Counted from the first letter of the stretch, positions 25,174 to 33,268 are shown. The stretch: 64,000 bases of DNA from RYN-230 sp963837515 (GCA_963837515.1 CAWINT010000014.1:496001-560000); one strand, 5' to 3'. Notes: generated from the letters alone by a model not told the origin. Numbers and translations are program-made.

Positions 25174-26678
25174 CCGGCCGCCGGGGATTCCTGCCCGGCC
25201 GCGGGCTCCCCGGGGGTGGCGAGGGCGGCGGCGCCGTGCGCACCTTGCTCGCGGCGCATCGCGCCCGGCTCCAGCAGCCACTGCCCGGCGTAGACGAGCA
25301 GCCCGAGGCCGAGCGCGCCCAGCACGTAGTACTGCGCGTCGCGGAACTCGCTCGGGCCGATGAGCACGATCAGCTCGTAGGCCAGCCAGATCAGCGCGCC
25401 CGCGACGACCGGGATCTCCCAGCGGCCCAGCGAGAAGTGGCCCTGCTGCTCGCGGCGGCGCCGCGCGGTGAACAGGTACAGCAGCACCGTCGAGGCGTAC
25501 AGGATGGCGGGCATGATCGTGGACGCGGTGAACAGGGTGACCAGCGCGGCGGTGTGCGTGCGCAGCACCAGGGTGATGGCCGCGCCGAGCACCGCGGCCA
25601 GCACGGTGGCCCAGGTCGGGCCGCCGGTGGCCTTGGGCACCTGGCGCCACAGCTGGTAGCCGGGCAGCCGCTTGTCCCGGGACATCGACCAGATCAGCCG
25701 GCCGTTGGTGACCATGATGACCAGGCCGCAGGCGAAGATCGAGACGCAGACGAAGACGAGGAACAGCTTCGCCACCACGCTGCCGAGCACGTCCTGGACG
25801 ATGAACGCGACCGGTGCGCTGCTCGCCGAGACCGCCTTGATGTTGCTGATGGCGTAGCTGAGCGCGATGAGGAAGCCGAAGCCGACGATCCCGGACAGCA
25901 GCACGGCGCGGATCATCGCCCGGGGGATGGTGCGGTGCGGCTCGTGGGTCTCCTCGGCCAGGTTGCTGGCCGACTCGAAGCCCACGATGGTGTACGCCCC
26001 GAGCAGCGTGGCCAGCATGAACGGGCCGAGCCAGGCGTAGTACCCGGCGTGCGGCACCACCCCGGTGGACACCAGGTTGGACCAGTGCCCCTTGGACCGG
26101 ATGGCGGCCACCACGATCAGCAGCACGGTGAGGCCGACGATGCCGATGACCTCGGTGGCCACCGCGGTGTTGTTGACCCGGGTGGTGACCCGGGTGGAGA
26201 CGATGATCAGCGCGGCCTGCAGGGCCAGCACCGCCAGGGTCTCCAGCGCCGCGCTGGTCGGCGTGTACACCTCCCCGATCAGCGGCTGGAACGCCACCTG
26301 GACCAGGCCGTAGTCGACCGACACGGTGACGATGGTGAGGAACGCGAACGACATCCAGCCCAGCCACCAGCCGATGTGCACGTTGGCCAGCCGGGAGGCC
26401 CACTGGTAGGAGTAACCGGCCAGCGGCACCCGGGCCGCCAGCGCGCCGTAGACCAGCGCGACCAGGGCCTGGCCGGCCACCACGATGAGCCAGGTCCAGA
26501 TGCTCCGCGGGCCGCCGGTCGCCAGCGCGAAGCCGAACGTGGTGAAGATCCCGGTGGTGATGGAGATGAAGGAGAACGCCACCGCGAAGGACTCGAAGTT
26601 GCGCAGCGAGCGGACGAACTGCTGCCGGTAGCCGTACCGGTCCAGCTGGTCGTCGTCATGATGCGTGAGCGCGGCCAT
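25170..26678 (-). CDS. APC-superfamily permease
   Basis: Inner-membrane carrier of about 502 residues with twelve helices, amino-acid/polyamine/organocation type. The first helices read FESFAVAFSFISITTGIFTT and FGFALATGGPRSIWTWLIVV; VGFESASNLAEETHEPHRTI is the conserved mid-protein segment preceding RAMIRAVLLSGIVGFGFLIA. The ATG at 26678 lies about nine bases after GGAA; the start overlaps the DeoR gene end by 23 bp, and the stop overlaps the kinase GTG (GTGA). APC carriers usually move amino acids or amines, so its place in a glp-like operon, where a facilitator or MFS carrier would be expected, is unusual. Confidence 0.92.
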   Translation of the reverse strand: MAALTHHDDDQLDRYGYRQQFVRSLRNFESFAVAFSFISITTGIFTTFGFALATGGPRSIWTWLIVVAGQALVALVYGALAARVPLAGYSYQWASRLANVHIGWWLGWMSFAFLTIVTVSVDYGLVQVAFQPLIGEVYTPTSAALETLAVLALQAALIIVSTRVTTRVNNTAVATEVIGIVGLTVLLIVVAAIRSKGHWSNLVSTGVVPHAGYYAWLGPFMLATLLGAYTIVGFESASNLAEETHEPHRTIPRAMIRAVLLSGIVGFGFLIALSYAISNIKAVSASSAPVAFIVQDVLGSVVAKLFLVFVCVSIFACGLVIMVTNGRLIWSMSRDKRLPGYQLWRQVPKATGGPTWATVLAAVLGAAITLVLRTHTAALVTLFTASTIMPAILYASTVLLYLFTARRRREQQGHFSLGRWEIPVVAGALIWLAYELIVLIGPSEFRDAQYYVLGALGLGLLVYAGQWLLEPGAMRREQGAHGAAALATPGEPAAGQESPAAG

Positions 26679-27453
26679 CGCCATCACTTCCTTGTGCCTG
26701 CAGGAGGGTGACGCCAGCCTGCGCCAGCGCCTGGTAGGACTCCGCCGGGCCGGCGTCGTCGGTGAGGATCGCGGTGAGCCGGTCCAGCGGGCAGACCCGG
26801 TGCACCGCGATGGCGCCGAGCTTGCTGGAATCGGCGAGCACGTAGCAGGCGGCGGTGTGCGCGATGATGGTCCGCCGCGTGGCCACCTCGGCCGGGTAGT
26901 AGTCGGTGAGCCCGGCCTCCGGGTGCACCCCGCCGGAGCCGAGGAACGCCCGGTCGGCGTAGAACTCGGCGAAGAAGGCCTCGGCGTGCGCCCCGGAGCA
27001 GGCCGCGTCAGTGCGGCGGACCTGGCCGCCGCTGAGCAGGATCTCGATCTGCTCGCGGGCGGCGAGCTCGGCGGCCACGGGCACCGAATTGGTCAGCACC
27101 CGGCCGCGGAACGAGGCGGGCAGCGCCCGGGCCACCTCCAGCGCCGTGGTGCCGATGTCGATGACGATCGTCTCGCCCGGCTCGACCAGGGCGGCGGCCA
27201 GCGCCGCGATGGACCGTTTGGCCGCGATGTTCCGGGTGCTGCGGGCGGCGAAGCTGCCCTCGCTGGACCTGCTCCCGGACCGGGCCGCCCCGCCGTAGAC
27301 CCGGTCCAGCAGCCCCTGCCGCTGCAGGGTGCGCAGGTCGCGGCGGATGGTCTCCACCGACACCGCGAACTCGCGGGCCAGATCCTCGGCCGCGACCGCG
27401 CTGCGCGCGCCGACCACGGCGAGAATCGCCTGGCGTCGCTGGGTCGGCAACAT
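26656..27453 (-). CDS. DeoR/GlpR-family transcriptional regulator
   Basis: About 265 residues. The N-terminal HTH_DeoR is MLPTQRRQAILAVVGARSA then DLAREFAVSVETIRRDLRTL, followed by the sugar-phosphate sensor domain (VIDIGTTALEVARALP, FLGSGGVHPEAGLTDYYPAE, VLADSSKLG). The family senses phosphorylated sugars or polyols and usually represses its own operon. The ATG at 27453 has a GGGGG stretch five bases before it; the longer frame to 27507 begins outside the domain. It leads the operon with the APC permease, kinase and two flavoproteins. A TTGAC-N6-GTCAA palindrome lies 88 bp upstream, over the likely promoter. Confidence 0.93.
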   Translation of the reverse strand: MLPTQRRQAILAVVGARSAVAAEDLAREFAVSVETIRRDLRTLQRQGLLDRVYGGAARSGSRSSEGSFAARSTRNIAAKRSIAALAAALVEPGETIVIDIGTTALEVARALPASFRGRVLTNSVPVAAELAAREQIEILLSGGQVRRTDAACSGAHAEAFFAEFYADRAFLGSGGVHPEAGLTDYYPAEVATRRTIIAHTAACYVLADSSKLGAIAVHRVCPLDRLTAILTDDAGPAESYQALAQAGVTLLQAQGSDGDGRAHAS

Positions 27454-27540
27454 CACGGCCCCCGTAGGTGCGGTGCGGTCGGGACCGGATGAGGTGACCC
27501 AGGTCACTTCTGCCCGTTGTTGCCCGATCTTGTTATGTTG

Positions 27541-27556
27541 TTGACCGTCTTGTCAA
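27541..27556. promoter_or_regulatory. Putative DeoR operator and -35 box
   Basis: TTGACCGTCTTGTCAA is an inverted repeat TTGAC-N6-GTCAA. On the minus strand it supplies a perfect -35 TTGACA with CATAAC/TAACAA about 15-16 bp downstream, pointing at the DeoR gene. Assignment of the regulator is inference. Confidence 0.45.
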
Positions 27557-27612
27557 GGTGCTGACGCACGGGCACCCCCGGCCGCCGCGCCGGCCGCCGC
27601 CACGCTCCACCG

Positions 27613-27628
27613 GCTAGCTATAGCTAGC
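27613..27628. other. Perfect 16-bp palindrome GCTAGCTATAGCTAGC
   Basis: A perfect self-complementary 16-mer with two CTAG tetranucleotides, which are rare in such GC-rich genomes. It lies 17 bp downstream of the lipoprotein gene stop and 160 bp upstream of the DeoR start. Role unknown; it could be a protein-binding site. Confidence 0.85.
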
Positions 27629-27644
27629 TCTGCGAGGGCGGCGG

Positions 27645-28829
27645 TCAGCGCAGGGCGGCGACGCGGATCTGGTCGAAATCGCCGACGCCATTGGTCAGCC
27701 CGCCACCGCCGGACCACTGCCACATCGCCGCGTGCGGGCTGGTCGCGGTGATCCCGCCGAAGAACCGGGCGCAGGTCGAGGTGCCCGGGATGCACCAGCC
27801 CCGGGGGGCCGGGGAGATGGTCCGCGTCCCGTCGGTGTAGGTCCACTCGTCCAGGCCGGGGATGGCCGCGGCCGGGCCGGTACCGAAGATCTGGCCCCAG
27901 ACCGGCGGGGCGGAGTACACGCCGGCCCGGTAGCTGGAGTGGGCGGTGAAGTAGGCCTGGTAGCCGGTGAGCACGGCCCGGTCCACGGCCGGGGCTGGGT
28001 GCGGGCCGCTGACCCGGCCGCTGCACGGCGAGCTGTAGACGCTGTCCCAGCCGTTGTCCAGGGCCGGCCCGACCCCGGGCAGTTCCACGTCCATCCACAC
28101 CACCGGGGAGGTGACGTGCAGTGCAGCCATGTCCTGCAGGGTGACCGCGGCCTGCGCCGCACCCCAGGCCCGGGCCTGCGCGGTGGTGCCGTTGTAGTGC
28201 GGGTCCACCCCCGGGCCGGCCATGAACCAGTACACGCCGATGCCGATGCCCTGGTGGTAGGTGCGGTAGTTGGTGAGGGCAGCGGCGGCGTCCGCTGCCG
28301 ACCAGGCGATGTTCGCGCCGAGCCCGCCGCAGCCCAGCCACCGGGCCCAGCTGCCGGCCATGCCGATGTAGCCGCCGTATCCCGGTAGGCCGCCGTTCAC
28401 CGGCTCACGCCAGGGCGCGCCGCCGGCCAAGGGGACCGGCCAGCTGTCGGTGCCATACCAGAAGCCGCCCGGGCTGTCCCCGGACGCCGCGTCGTTGGGC
28501 ACGGGGGCGGGCTGCCCGGTGCTGGTCCGGGCCGGGGCGCGCGGCGCGGTGCTGCCCCGGGCGGTGCTGGCTGGGGCGGTGCTGGCTGGGGCGGTGCTGG
28601 CTGGGGCGGTGCTGGCTGGGGCGGTGCGGGTGGCAGCCGCACCCGGCTGCGGGCCGGGGCCATGCGCCGGGCCGCAGGCGGTCAGCCCGGCCAGCGCGGC
28701 CAGCGCGGCGGCCGCGGGCAGCGGCCACCAGCGGGCCGGGCCGCCGGGTGCCCCGGGGCGCCGGCCCGCGGGGCGGCCGGGTGGCGGGCCGGGGATCCGG
28801 CGGGCACAGCGGGGGCGGCGGCGTTTCAT
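27645..28829 (-). CDS. Secreted lipoprotein with a DUF1906/GH25-like barrel
   Basis: About 394 residues. A very Arg/Pro-rich leader precedes a hydrophobic segment and the lipobox LTAC near residue 52, indicating export and lipidation. A Thr/Ala/Pro/Ser linker made of TAPAS repeats follows, then a globular domain: NIAWSAADAAAALTNYRTYH, IGIGVYWFMAGPGVDPHYNG, SPVVWMDVELPGVGP with an Asp-x-Glu pair, YRAGVYSAPPVWGQIFG and AAMWQWSGGGGLTNGVGDFD. The Y-W/D-x-E/GVYS pattern is that of glycoside-hydrolase-25-like and DUF1906 barrels, which act on or bind cell-wall glycans. The fold call is by pattern only. Monocistronic; the true start may lie somewhat downstream of 28829. Confidence 0.7.
   Translation of the reverse strand: MKRRRPRCARRIPGPPPGRPAGRRPGAPGGPARWWPLPAAAALAALAGLTACGPAHGPGPQPGAAATRTAPASTAPASTAPASTAPASTARGSTAPRAPARTSTGQPAPVPNDAASGDSPGGFWYGTDSWPVPLAGGAPWREPVNGGLPGYGGYIGMAGSWARWLGCGGLGANIAWSAADAAAALTNYRTYHQGIGIGVYWFMAGPGVDPHYNGTTAQARAWGAAQAAVTLQDMAALHVTSPVVWMDVELPGVGPALDNGWDSVYSSPCSGRVSGPHPAPAVDRAVLTGYQAYFTAHSSYRAGVYSAPPVWGQIFGTGPAAAIPGLDEWTYTDGTRTISPAPRGWCIPGTSTCARFFGGITATSPHAAMWQWSGGGGLTNGVGDFDQIRVAALR
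28561..28620. repeat. 15-bp tandem repeat, four perfect copies
   Basis: GCGGTGCTGGCTGGG repeats exactly four times and decays at both sides. It encodes the TAPAS linker of the lipoprotein, so copy number sets the distance between the lipid anchor and the domain. Confidence 0.97.
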
Positions 28830-29155
28830 CGGGGTCCTTCCGGCGCGCTCCGGGATGGAGGTGCGGAGCCGCGCGTAACGGTGGCCGCGGACCGGGAGCA
28901 GTCCGCGCGGCCAAAAGCGATGTAACGGCTATATCGGGCGATTTCCCCACGGTACTCAGGGACCGGGGACGCGCTGGGCTGGATGGGCGGGAATGACCGC
29001 CGCCCAGCCCGGCCGCTCCGGGTTCCCTCCTGAGACGGTGCCAGGCCCGTCCCGGTTGGGACGGGCCTGGCTGGGCCGCCGCTGATGTCTCCCGTCTGGC
29101 GCGGCCAGCGGTTATGGTCGGATGATCACCATTGCTGCCGCCGGGAGGAACCACC
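28830..29155. other. Divergent intergenic region, 326 bp, with a strong hairpin
   Basis: No gene that I can support. A perfect 13-bp stem with loop GGTT (29041-29070, arms CCAGGCCCGTCCC and GGGACGGGCCTGG) stands 86 bp before the TrpB2 start. The AT-richer part 28915-28960 (TGTAACGGCTATATCG) is the likeliest promoter area for the lipoprotein gene. The hairpin could attenuate trpB2 or end a short leader RNA. Confidence 0.6.
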
Positions 29156-30517
29156 ATGGACCGTCAGGTCAAGTACCTGCTCGATGAGTCACAACTGCCG
29201 CGGCAGTGGTACAACGTCGTCCCCGACCTGCCTTCGCCGCCGCCGCCCCCGCTGCACCCCGGAACCCGGCAGCCCGTCGGCCCGGACGACCTCGCCCCGC
29301 TGTTCCCGGCCGCGCTGATCGCCCAGGAAGTTTCCGCCGACCGGTACCTCCCAATCCCCGAGGAGGTCCTCGACGTCTACCGGCTGTGGCGGCCGACCCC
29401 GCTGCTGCGCGCCCGGCGGCTGGAAAAGGAGCTCGGCACGCCGGCCCGCATCTATTACAAGTACGAGGGCGGCAGCCCAGCGGGGTCGCACAAGCCGAAC
29501 ACCGCGGTACCGCAGGCCTACTACAACGCGGCCGAGGGAACCAGCCGGCTGACCACCGAGACCGGGGCGGGCCAGTGGGGCAGCGCGCTGGCCTTCGCCT
29601 CGGCCGTGTTCGGGCTGCGGTGCGAGGTCTGGCAGGTCCGCGCCTCCTACGACCAGAAGCCGTACCGCCGCCTGCTGATGGAGGCCTACGGCGCTACGGT
29701 GCACCCCAGCCCGTCCGACCTGACCGGGGCCGGGAAGGCTGTGCTGGCCGCCGACCCGGACTCGCCCGGCAGCCTCGGCATCGCGATCAGCGAGGCCGTG
29801 GAAGTGGCCGCCGGGGACCCGGCCGCCCGGTACGCGCTGGGCAGCGTGCTGAACCATGTGCTGCTGCACCAGACCGTCATCGGCGAGGAAGCGATCAAGC
29901 AGATGGAGCAGGCCGGCGACGTGCCGGACGTGATCATCGGCTGCACCGGGGGCGGCTCCAACTTCTCCGGGCTGGTCTTCCCGTTCCTCCGCGAGAAGCT
30001 GGCCGGCCGGATGAACCCGGTGCTGCGGGCGGTGGAGCCCGCCGCCTGCCCGTCGTTCACCCGCGGCGTCTACGCCTACGACTTCGGCGACACCGCGGGC
30101 TTCACCCCGCTGCTCAAGATGCACACACTCGGCCACGGCTTCGTCCCGGACCCGATCCACGCGGGCGGGCTGCGCTACCACGGCATGTCGCCGCTGCTGT
30201 CGCACATGTACGAGCTCGGGCTGTTCGAGGCGGTGGCCAAGCCGCAGTCCGAGTGTTTCGCGGCCGGGCTGCAATTCGCCCGGACCGAGGGGATCCTGCC
30301 CGCCCCCGAGCCCACGCACGCGCTGGCCGGCTGCATCGAGGAGGCGCTGCGCTGCAAGGAGACCGGCGAGGAGAAGGTCATCCTGACCGCGCTGTGCGGC
30401 CATGGCCTGCTCGACCTGTCGGCCTACGAGAGCTACCAGGCGGGCCGGGTCACCGACTTCGAGCTGCCCGCCCAGGCGCTGCAGGACGCGCTCAGCCGGC
30501 TGCCCGCGGGCGTGTGA
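29156..30517 (+). CDS. TrpB2-type tryptophan synthase beta chain homolog
   Basis: PLP enzyme of 453 residues, the long TrpB2 class, longer than the ~400-residue TrpB1. Visible marks: DLPSPPPPPLHPGTRQPV near the start, RPTPLLRARRLEKELGTPAR, the PLP lysine in GGSPAGSHKPNTAV, TTETGAGQWGSALAFASAVF, and the phosphate-binding loop GCTGGGSNFSG. RBS GGGAGGAA is eight bases before the ATG. TrpB2 proteins condense indole with serine or act as serine deaminases; no trpA or other trp gene is near, so it may salvage indole. A hairpin lies in its leader. Confidence 0.93.
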   Translation: MDRQVKYLLDESQLPRQWYNVVPDLPSPPPPPLHPGTRQPVGPDDLAPLFPAALIAQEVSADRYLPIPEEVLDVYRLWRPTPLLRARRLEKELGTPARIYYKYEGGSPAGSHKPNTAVPQAYYNAAEGTSRLTTETGAGQWGSALAFASAVFGLRCEVWQVRASYDQKPYRRLLMEAYGATVHPSPSDLTGAGKAVLAADPDSPGSLGIAISEAVEVAAGDPAARYALGSVLNHVLLHQTVIGEEAIKQMEQAGDVPDVIIGCTGGGSNFSGLVFPFLREKLAGRMNPVLRAVEPAACPSFTRGVYAYDFGDTAGFTPLLKMHTLGHGFVPDPIHAGGLRYHGMSPLLSHMYELGLFEAVAKPQSECFAAGLQFARTEGILPAPEPTHALAGCIEEALRCKETGEEKVILTALCGHGLLDLSAYESYQAGRVTDFELPAQALQDALSRLPAGV

Positions 30518-30570
30518 GCGGCCGGCCGCGGCTGGCGCCGGCCGCGGCTGGCACCGGCCGCCGGGCCGGA

Positions 30571-31008
30571 TCAGCCGGGGCCGGGTGACCAGCCGGTCCA
30601 GCGGTCGACCCGGACGCTGATCACCGGACCGGCGGGCGGCTGCGCCCGGTACTGCGGGTAGCGCGTGACGAGCAGCCGGATCGGTTCCGCGAGGTCGCCG
30701 GGGCGGGTGAGCACGGTGGCGATCCCGTCCACGCGGACCCACCAGAGGGCGTCCCAGTCCTCGGTGTAATGGTCGGCGAGGAGTGCGACCCGCGGGTCCG
30801 CCTCGATGTTGCGCAGCCGCTGCAGCCAGGTGGTGGTCTTGGGCTTGGCATCGACCGCCGTGTACACATGGTCGATGCCGGCGTCGCCGGTGCCGACCGC
30901 GAACGTGACCGGCACCAGGTGCGGGCGGCCGCCGGGAGCCGTGGTGGCCAGCCGCGCTACCCGCTCAGCGGTGAAGCGCTGCCGGGCCACGGCGGCCAGG
31001 AGTTTCAT
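30571..31008 (-). CDS. TIGR03668-type PPOX-class F420-dependent oxidoreductase
   Basis: About 145 residues forming the split-barrel of pyridoxamine-phosphate-oxidase-like proteins. Conserved parts: RQRFTAERVARLATTAPGGR, HLVPVTFAVG, VDAKPKTTTWLQRLRNIEAD, and YTEDWDALWWVRVDG. The TIGR03668 family is actinobacterial and predicted to use F420. The ATG at 31008 is preceded by GGGAG almost without spacing; an upstream GTG or ATG near 31062 is an alternative. It converges on trpB2 and is divergent from lysS. Substrate unknown. Confidence 0.85.
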   Translation of the reverse strand: MKLLAAVARQRFTAERVARLATTAPGGRPHLVPVTFAVGTGDAGIDHVYTAVDAKPKTTTWLQRLRNIEADPRVALLADHYTEDWDALWWVRVDGIATVLTRPGDLAEPIRLLVTRYPQYRAQPPAGPVISVRVDRWTGWSPGPG

Positions 31009-31142
31009 GCTCCCATCATCCCGCCGGCGGCCGGCGTCTCCCGGCGGCCCGGCACTGGCCATGACCGCCCGCGGGTACGGGATACTGGGCCGGTACCTGG
31101 CGCTCGCGCGCCTGCCGCCACGGTCATGAAGGGCCAGCCTCA

Positions 31143-32693
31143 GTGTCAGCCGACGACAGCACTCCAGCCGCAGCGGGCCGCCTGGAGCCGGCCGGGGCCG
31201 GGCCGGCCGGCTCCGACGTGCTGGCGGAGATCCGGCAGCAGCGGATCGGCAAGGTGGCCCAGCTCCGGGAGATGGGGCTGGACCCCTACCCCCCGGACGC
31301 CGTGCCGCGGATCCCGATCGCCGCGGCCCGGGCGCTGCCCGACGGGGAGCCGGCCCAGATCGCGGGGCGGATCATGCTGCTCCGGCCGATGGGCAGCCTG
31401 ACCTTCGGCCAGCTGCACGACGAGAGCGGTGAGATGCAGTTCATGATCTCCCGCCGCGACCTGCCCGCGGACCACGACCCCGGCTACAAGGCGCTGGTCA
31501 AGCTGCTGGACATCGGCGACTTCATCGCCGTCGAGGGGTACCGGCTGCAAACGAAGAGCGGCGAGCTGTCGGTCGGCGCCCGGGCGGTGCGGATTCTCAC
31601 CAAGTCGCTGCGCCCGCTGCCCGACAAGCACTCCGGCCTGACCAACGCCGAAGTGCTGCTGCGCAAGCGCTACCTGGACATCCTGCTGCACCGGGACATC
31701 CAGGAGATGATCTACGCCAAGGCCCGGTTCTGGCGGTCGATGCGCCGGTTCCTGGAGGATCAGGGGTTCACCGAGGTACAGACCCCGGCACTGGAGCCCA
31801 CCACCGGCGGCGCGGACGCGCGGCCGTTCGTCACGCACCACAACTACCTGGACACCGACGTGTGCCTGCGGATCTCCATGGGCGAGCTGTGGCAGAAGCG
31901 GCTGCTGGTGGGCGGCCTGGAGAAGACCTTCGAGATCGGCCGGCAGTTCCGCAACGAGAACCAGAGCCGGGAGCACCTGAACGACTACGACCAGATGGAG
32001 TTCTACTGGGCGTACGCCAACTACGAGTTGGGCATGCGGCTGGTCGAGGACCTGTTCCGGCACGTGATCGGTGAGACGTTCGGCACGCTGCGTTTCGGGC
32101 TGCACCGGGGCGGCCGGGACTACCAGGTAGATCTCGGGGCGGACTGGGCCCAGTACGACTACTACGGGACGATCAGCCAGATCCTCGGTCTCGACGTGCA
32201 GTGCGCGGGCACCGACAAGCTGGTGAGCATCATCGACGAGCTGGGCATCGCCGTCGACCGGGCCGGCCTGAACCGGGCCCGGGCCATGGACGCGCTGTGG
32301 AAGCACTGCCGGCGCAGCCTGGCCGGCCCGGGCTTCCTGGTCAACGAGCCGCTGGAGGTGTCACCGCTGGCCAAGAGCCGGCCGGACCGGCCGGGCATCG
32401 TCGAGCGGTTCCACGTCATCGTGGCCGGCAGCGAGCTTGGTAACGGGTACAGCGAACTGAACGACCCGCTGGAGCAGGCGCGCCGCTTCGAGGAGCAGCG
32501 GCAGATGCGCGACGCGGGCGACACCGAGGCGCAGCTGCCCGACCCGGACTTTGTCGAGGCGCTGGAGTACGGGATGCCGCCGGCCTGCGGGTTCGGGCTG
32601 AGCGAGCGGGTGTTCGCGTTCTTCATGGACAAGAGCGTGCGAGAGTGCCAGATCTTCCCGCTGCTCCGCCCGCTGCCTGCCGGGCAGGCCTGA
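31143..32693 (+). CDS. lysS: Class II lysyl-tRNA synthetase, variant motif 3
   Basis: Charges tRNA-Lys in the cytosol. 516 residues. The OB-fold anticodon domain covers about 70-180 (IAGRIMLLRPMGSLTFGQLH), with motif 1 in SMRRFLEDQGFTEVQTPALE, motif 2 in KTFEIGRQFRNENQSREHL, and motif 3 near 485. Most bacterial LysRS read GLGIGIDRLVML there; this one reads CGFGLSERVFAFF, then ECQIFPLLRPLPAG. The essential Arg is kept. The N-terminal 20 residues are Ala/Gly-rich. GTG start with AAGGG about ten bases upstream. Overlapping the stop is a hairpin terminator. Confidence 0.93.
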   Translation: MSADDSTPAAAGRLEPAGAGPAGSDVLAEIRQQRIGKVAQLREMGLDPYPPDAVPRIPIAAARALPDGEPAQIAGRIMLLRPMGSLTFGQLHDESGEMQFMISRRDLPADHDPGYKALVKLLDIGDFIAVEGYRLQTKSGELSVGARAVRILTKSLRPLPDKHSGLTNAEVLLRKRYLDILLHRDIQEMIYAKARFWRSMRRFLEDQGFTEVQTPALEPTTGGADARPFVTHHNYLDTDVCLRISMGELWQKRLLVGGLEKTFEIGRQFRNENQSREHLNDYDQMEFYWAYANYELGMRLVEDLFRHVIGETFGTLRFGLHRGGRDYQVDLGADWAQYDYYGTISQILGLDVQCAGTDKLVSIIDELGIAVDRAGLNRARAMDALWKHCRRSLAGPGFLVNEPLEVSPLAKSRPDRPGIVERFHVIVAGSELGNGYSELNDPLEQARRFEEQRQMRDAGDTEAQLPDPDFVEALEYGMPPACGFGLSERVFAFFMDKSVRECQIFPLLRPLPAGQA

Positions 32694-32715
32694 GCCGGCC
32701 GTCCTCGGCCGGCTC
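32692..32715 (+). terminator. Hairpin terminator of lysS
   Basis: Perfect 10-bp stem (32692-32701 with 32706-32715, arm GAGCCGGCCG) around TCCT, beginning within the lysS stop codon. No T-run. Confidence 0.75.
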
Positions 32716-32720
32716 ACCGG

Positions 32721-32776
32721 CGGCCGGGTTCAGGCGGCCGGGTTCAGGCGGCCGGGTTCAGGCGGCCGGGTTCAGG
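32721..32776. repeat. 14-bp tandem repeat, four copies
   Basis: CGGCCGGGTTCAGG is repeated four times in tandem directly behind the lysS terminator. The last copy overlaps the stop codon of the convergent phosphodiesterase gene. Confidence 0.97.
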
Positions 32777-33268
32777 CGGTCGGGGTGACCGGGACGATCT
32801 TCGCACTGACCAGCCGCCCACCGGTGATGTCCAGCAGGCCCATGGTGCCGCGCGGCTGGCGGCGCCGGTCGGTGGGCGAACCGGGGTTGAAGATGCGCTG
32901 CCCGTCCTCCTCGTGGTCGAGCGGGATGTGGGAATGCCCGAAAATCACCAGGGCAGCGCGGGGGAAGCGGCGGCGCATCCGGGCCGGCCCACGGCCGGCC
33001 CGGCGTCGTGCACCATGGCGACGGGCAGGCCGGCCAGGTCCAGCTGCAGCGTCTCCGGCGCCCCCCAGCCCGCCACGTCCGGGCCGTCGTTGTTCCCCAG
33101 CACCGCCCGGACCGGCGCGTAACCCGCAAGTTCGGTCAGCACCCCGGCGGTGCACACGTCACCGGCGTGCAGGATCAGGTCCGCCCCGCCCAGCCGGTCC
33201 GCCACGGCCGGCGGGCAGGACCGCCAGCGCCGGGGCGCGTGCGTGTCCGCCAGCACCGCCACCTTCAT
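32772..33268 (-). pseudogene. YfcE/MJ0936-type metallophosphodiesterase, with a one-base frameshift
   Basis: The N-terminal half is in one frame: KVAVLADTHAPRRW, DLILHAGDVCTAG, VLGNNDGPD, VAMVHDAGPAVGR. The rest is in another: RMRRRFPRAALVIFGHSHIP, FNPGSPTDRRRQPRGTMGLL. These are the metal-binding D-x-H, GD, GNND and GHSH motifs of calcineurin-like phosphodiesterases, about 165 residues when joined. One base appears missing between about 32979 and 32992, inside a perfect inverted repeat (GGGCCGGCC, CAC, GGCCGGCCC; 32981-33001). All catalytic motifs survive, so a sequencing error in that hairpin is likely. Start ATG 33268. Confidence 0.82.

Noticed and set aside
28748..28996. Small plus-strand genes before trpB2
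   Set aside because: Arg/Gly-rich translations antisense to the lipoprotein leader, without ribosome sites.
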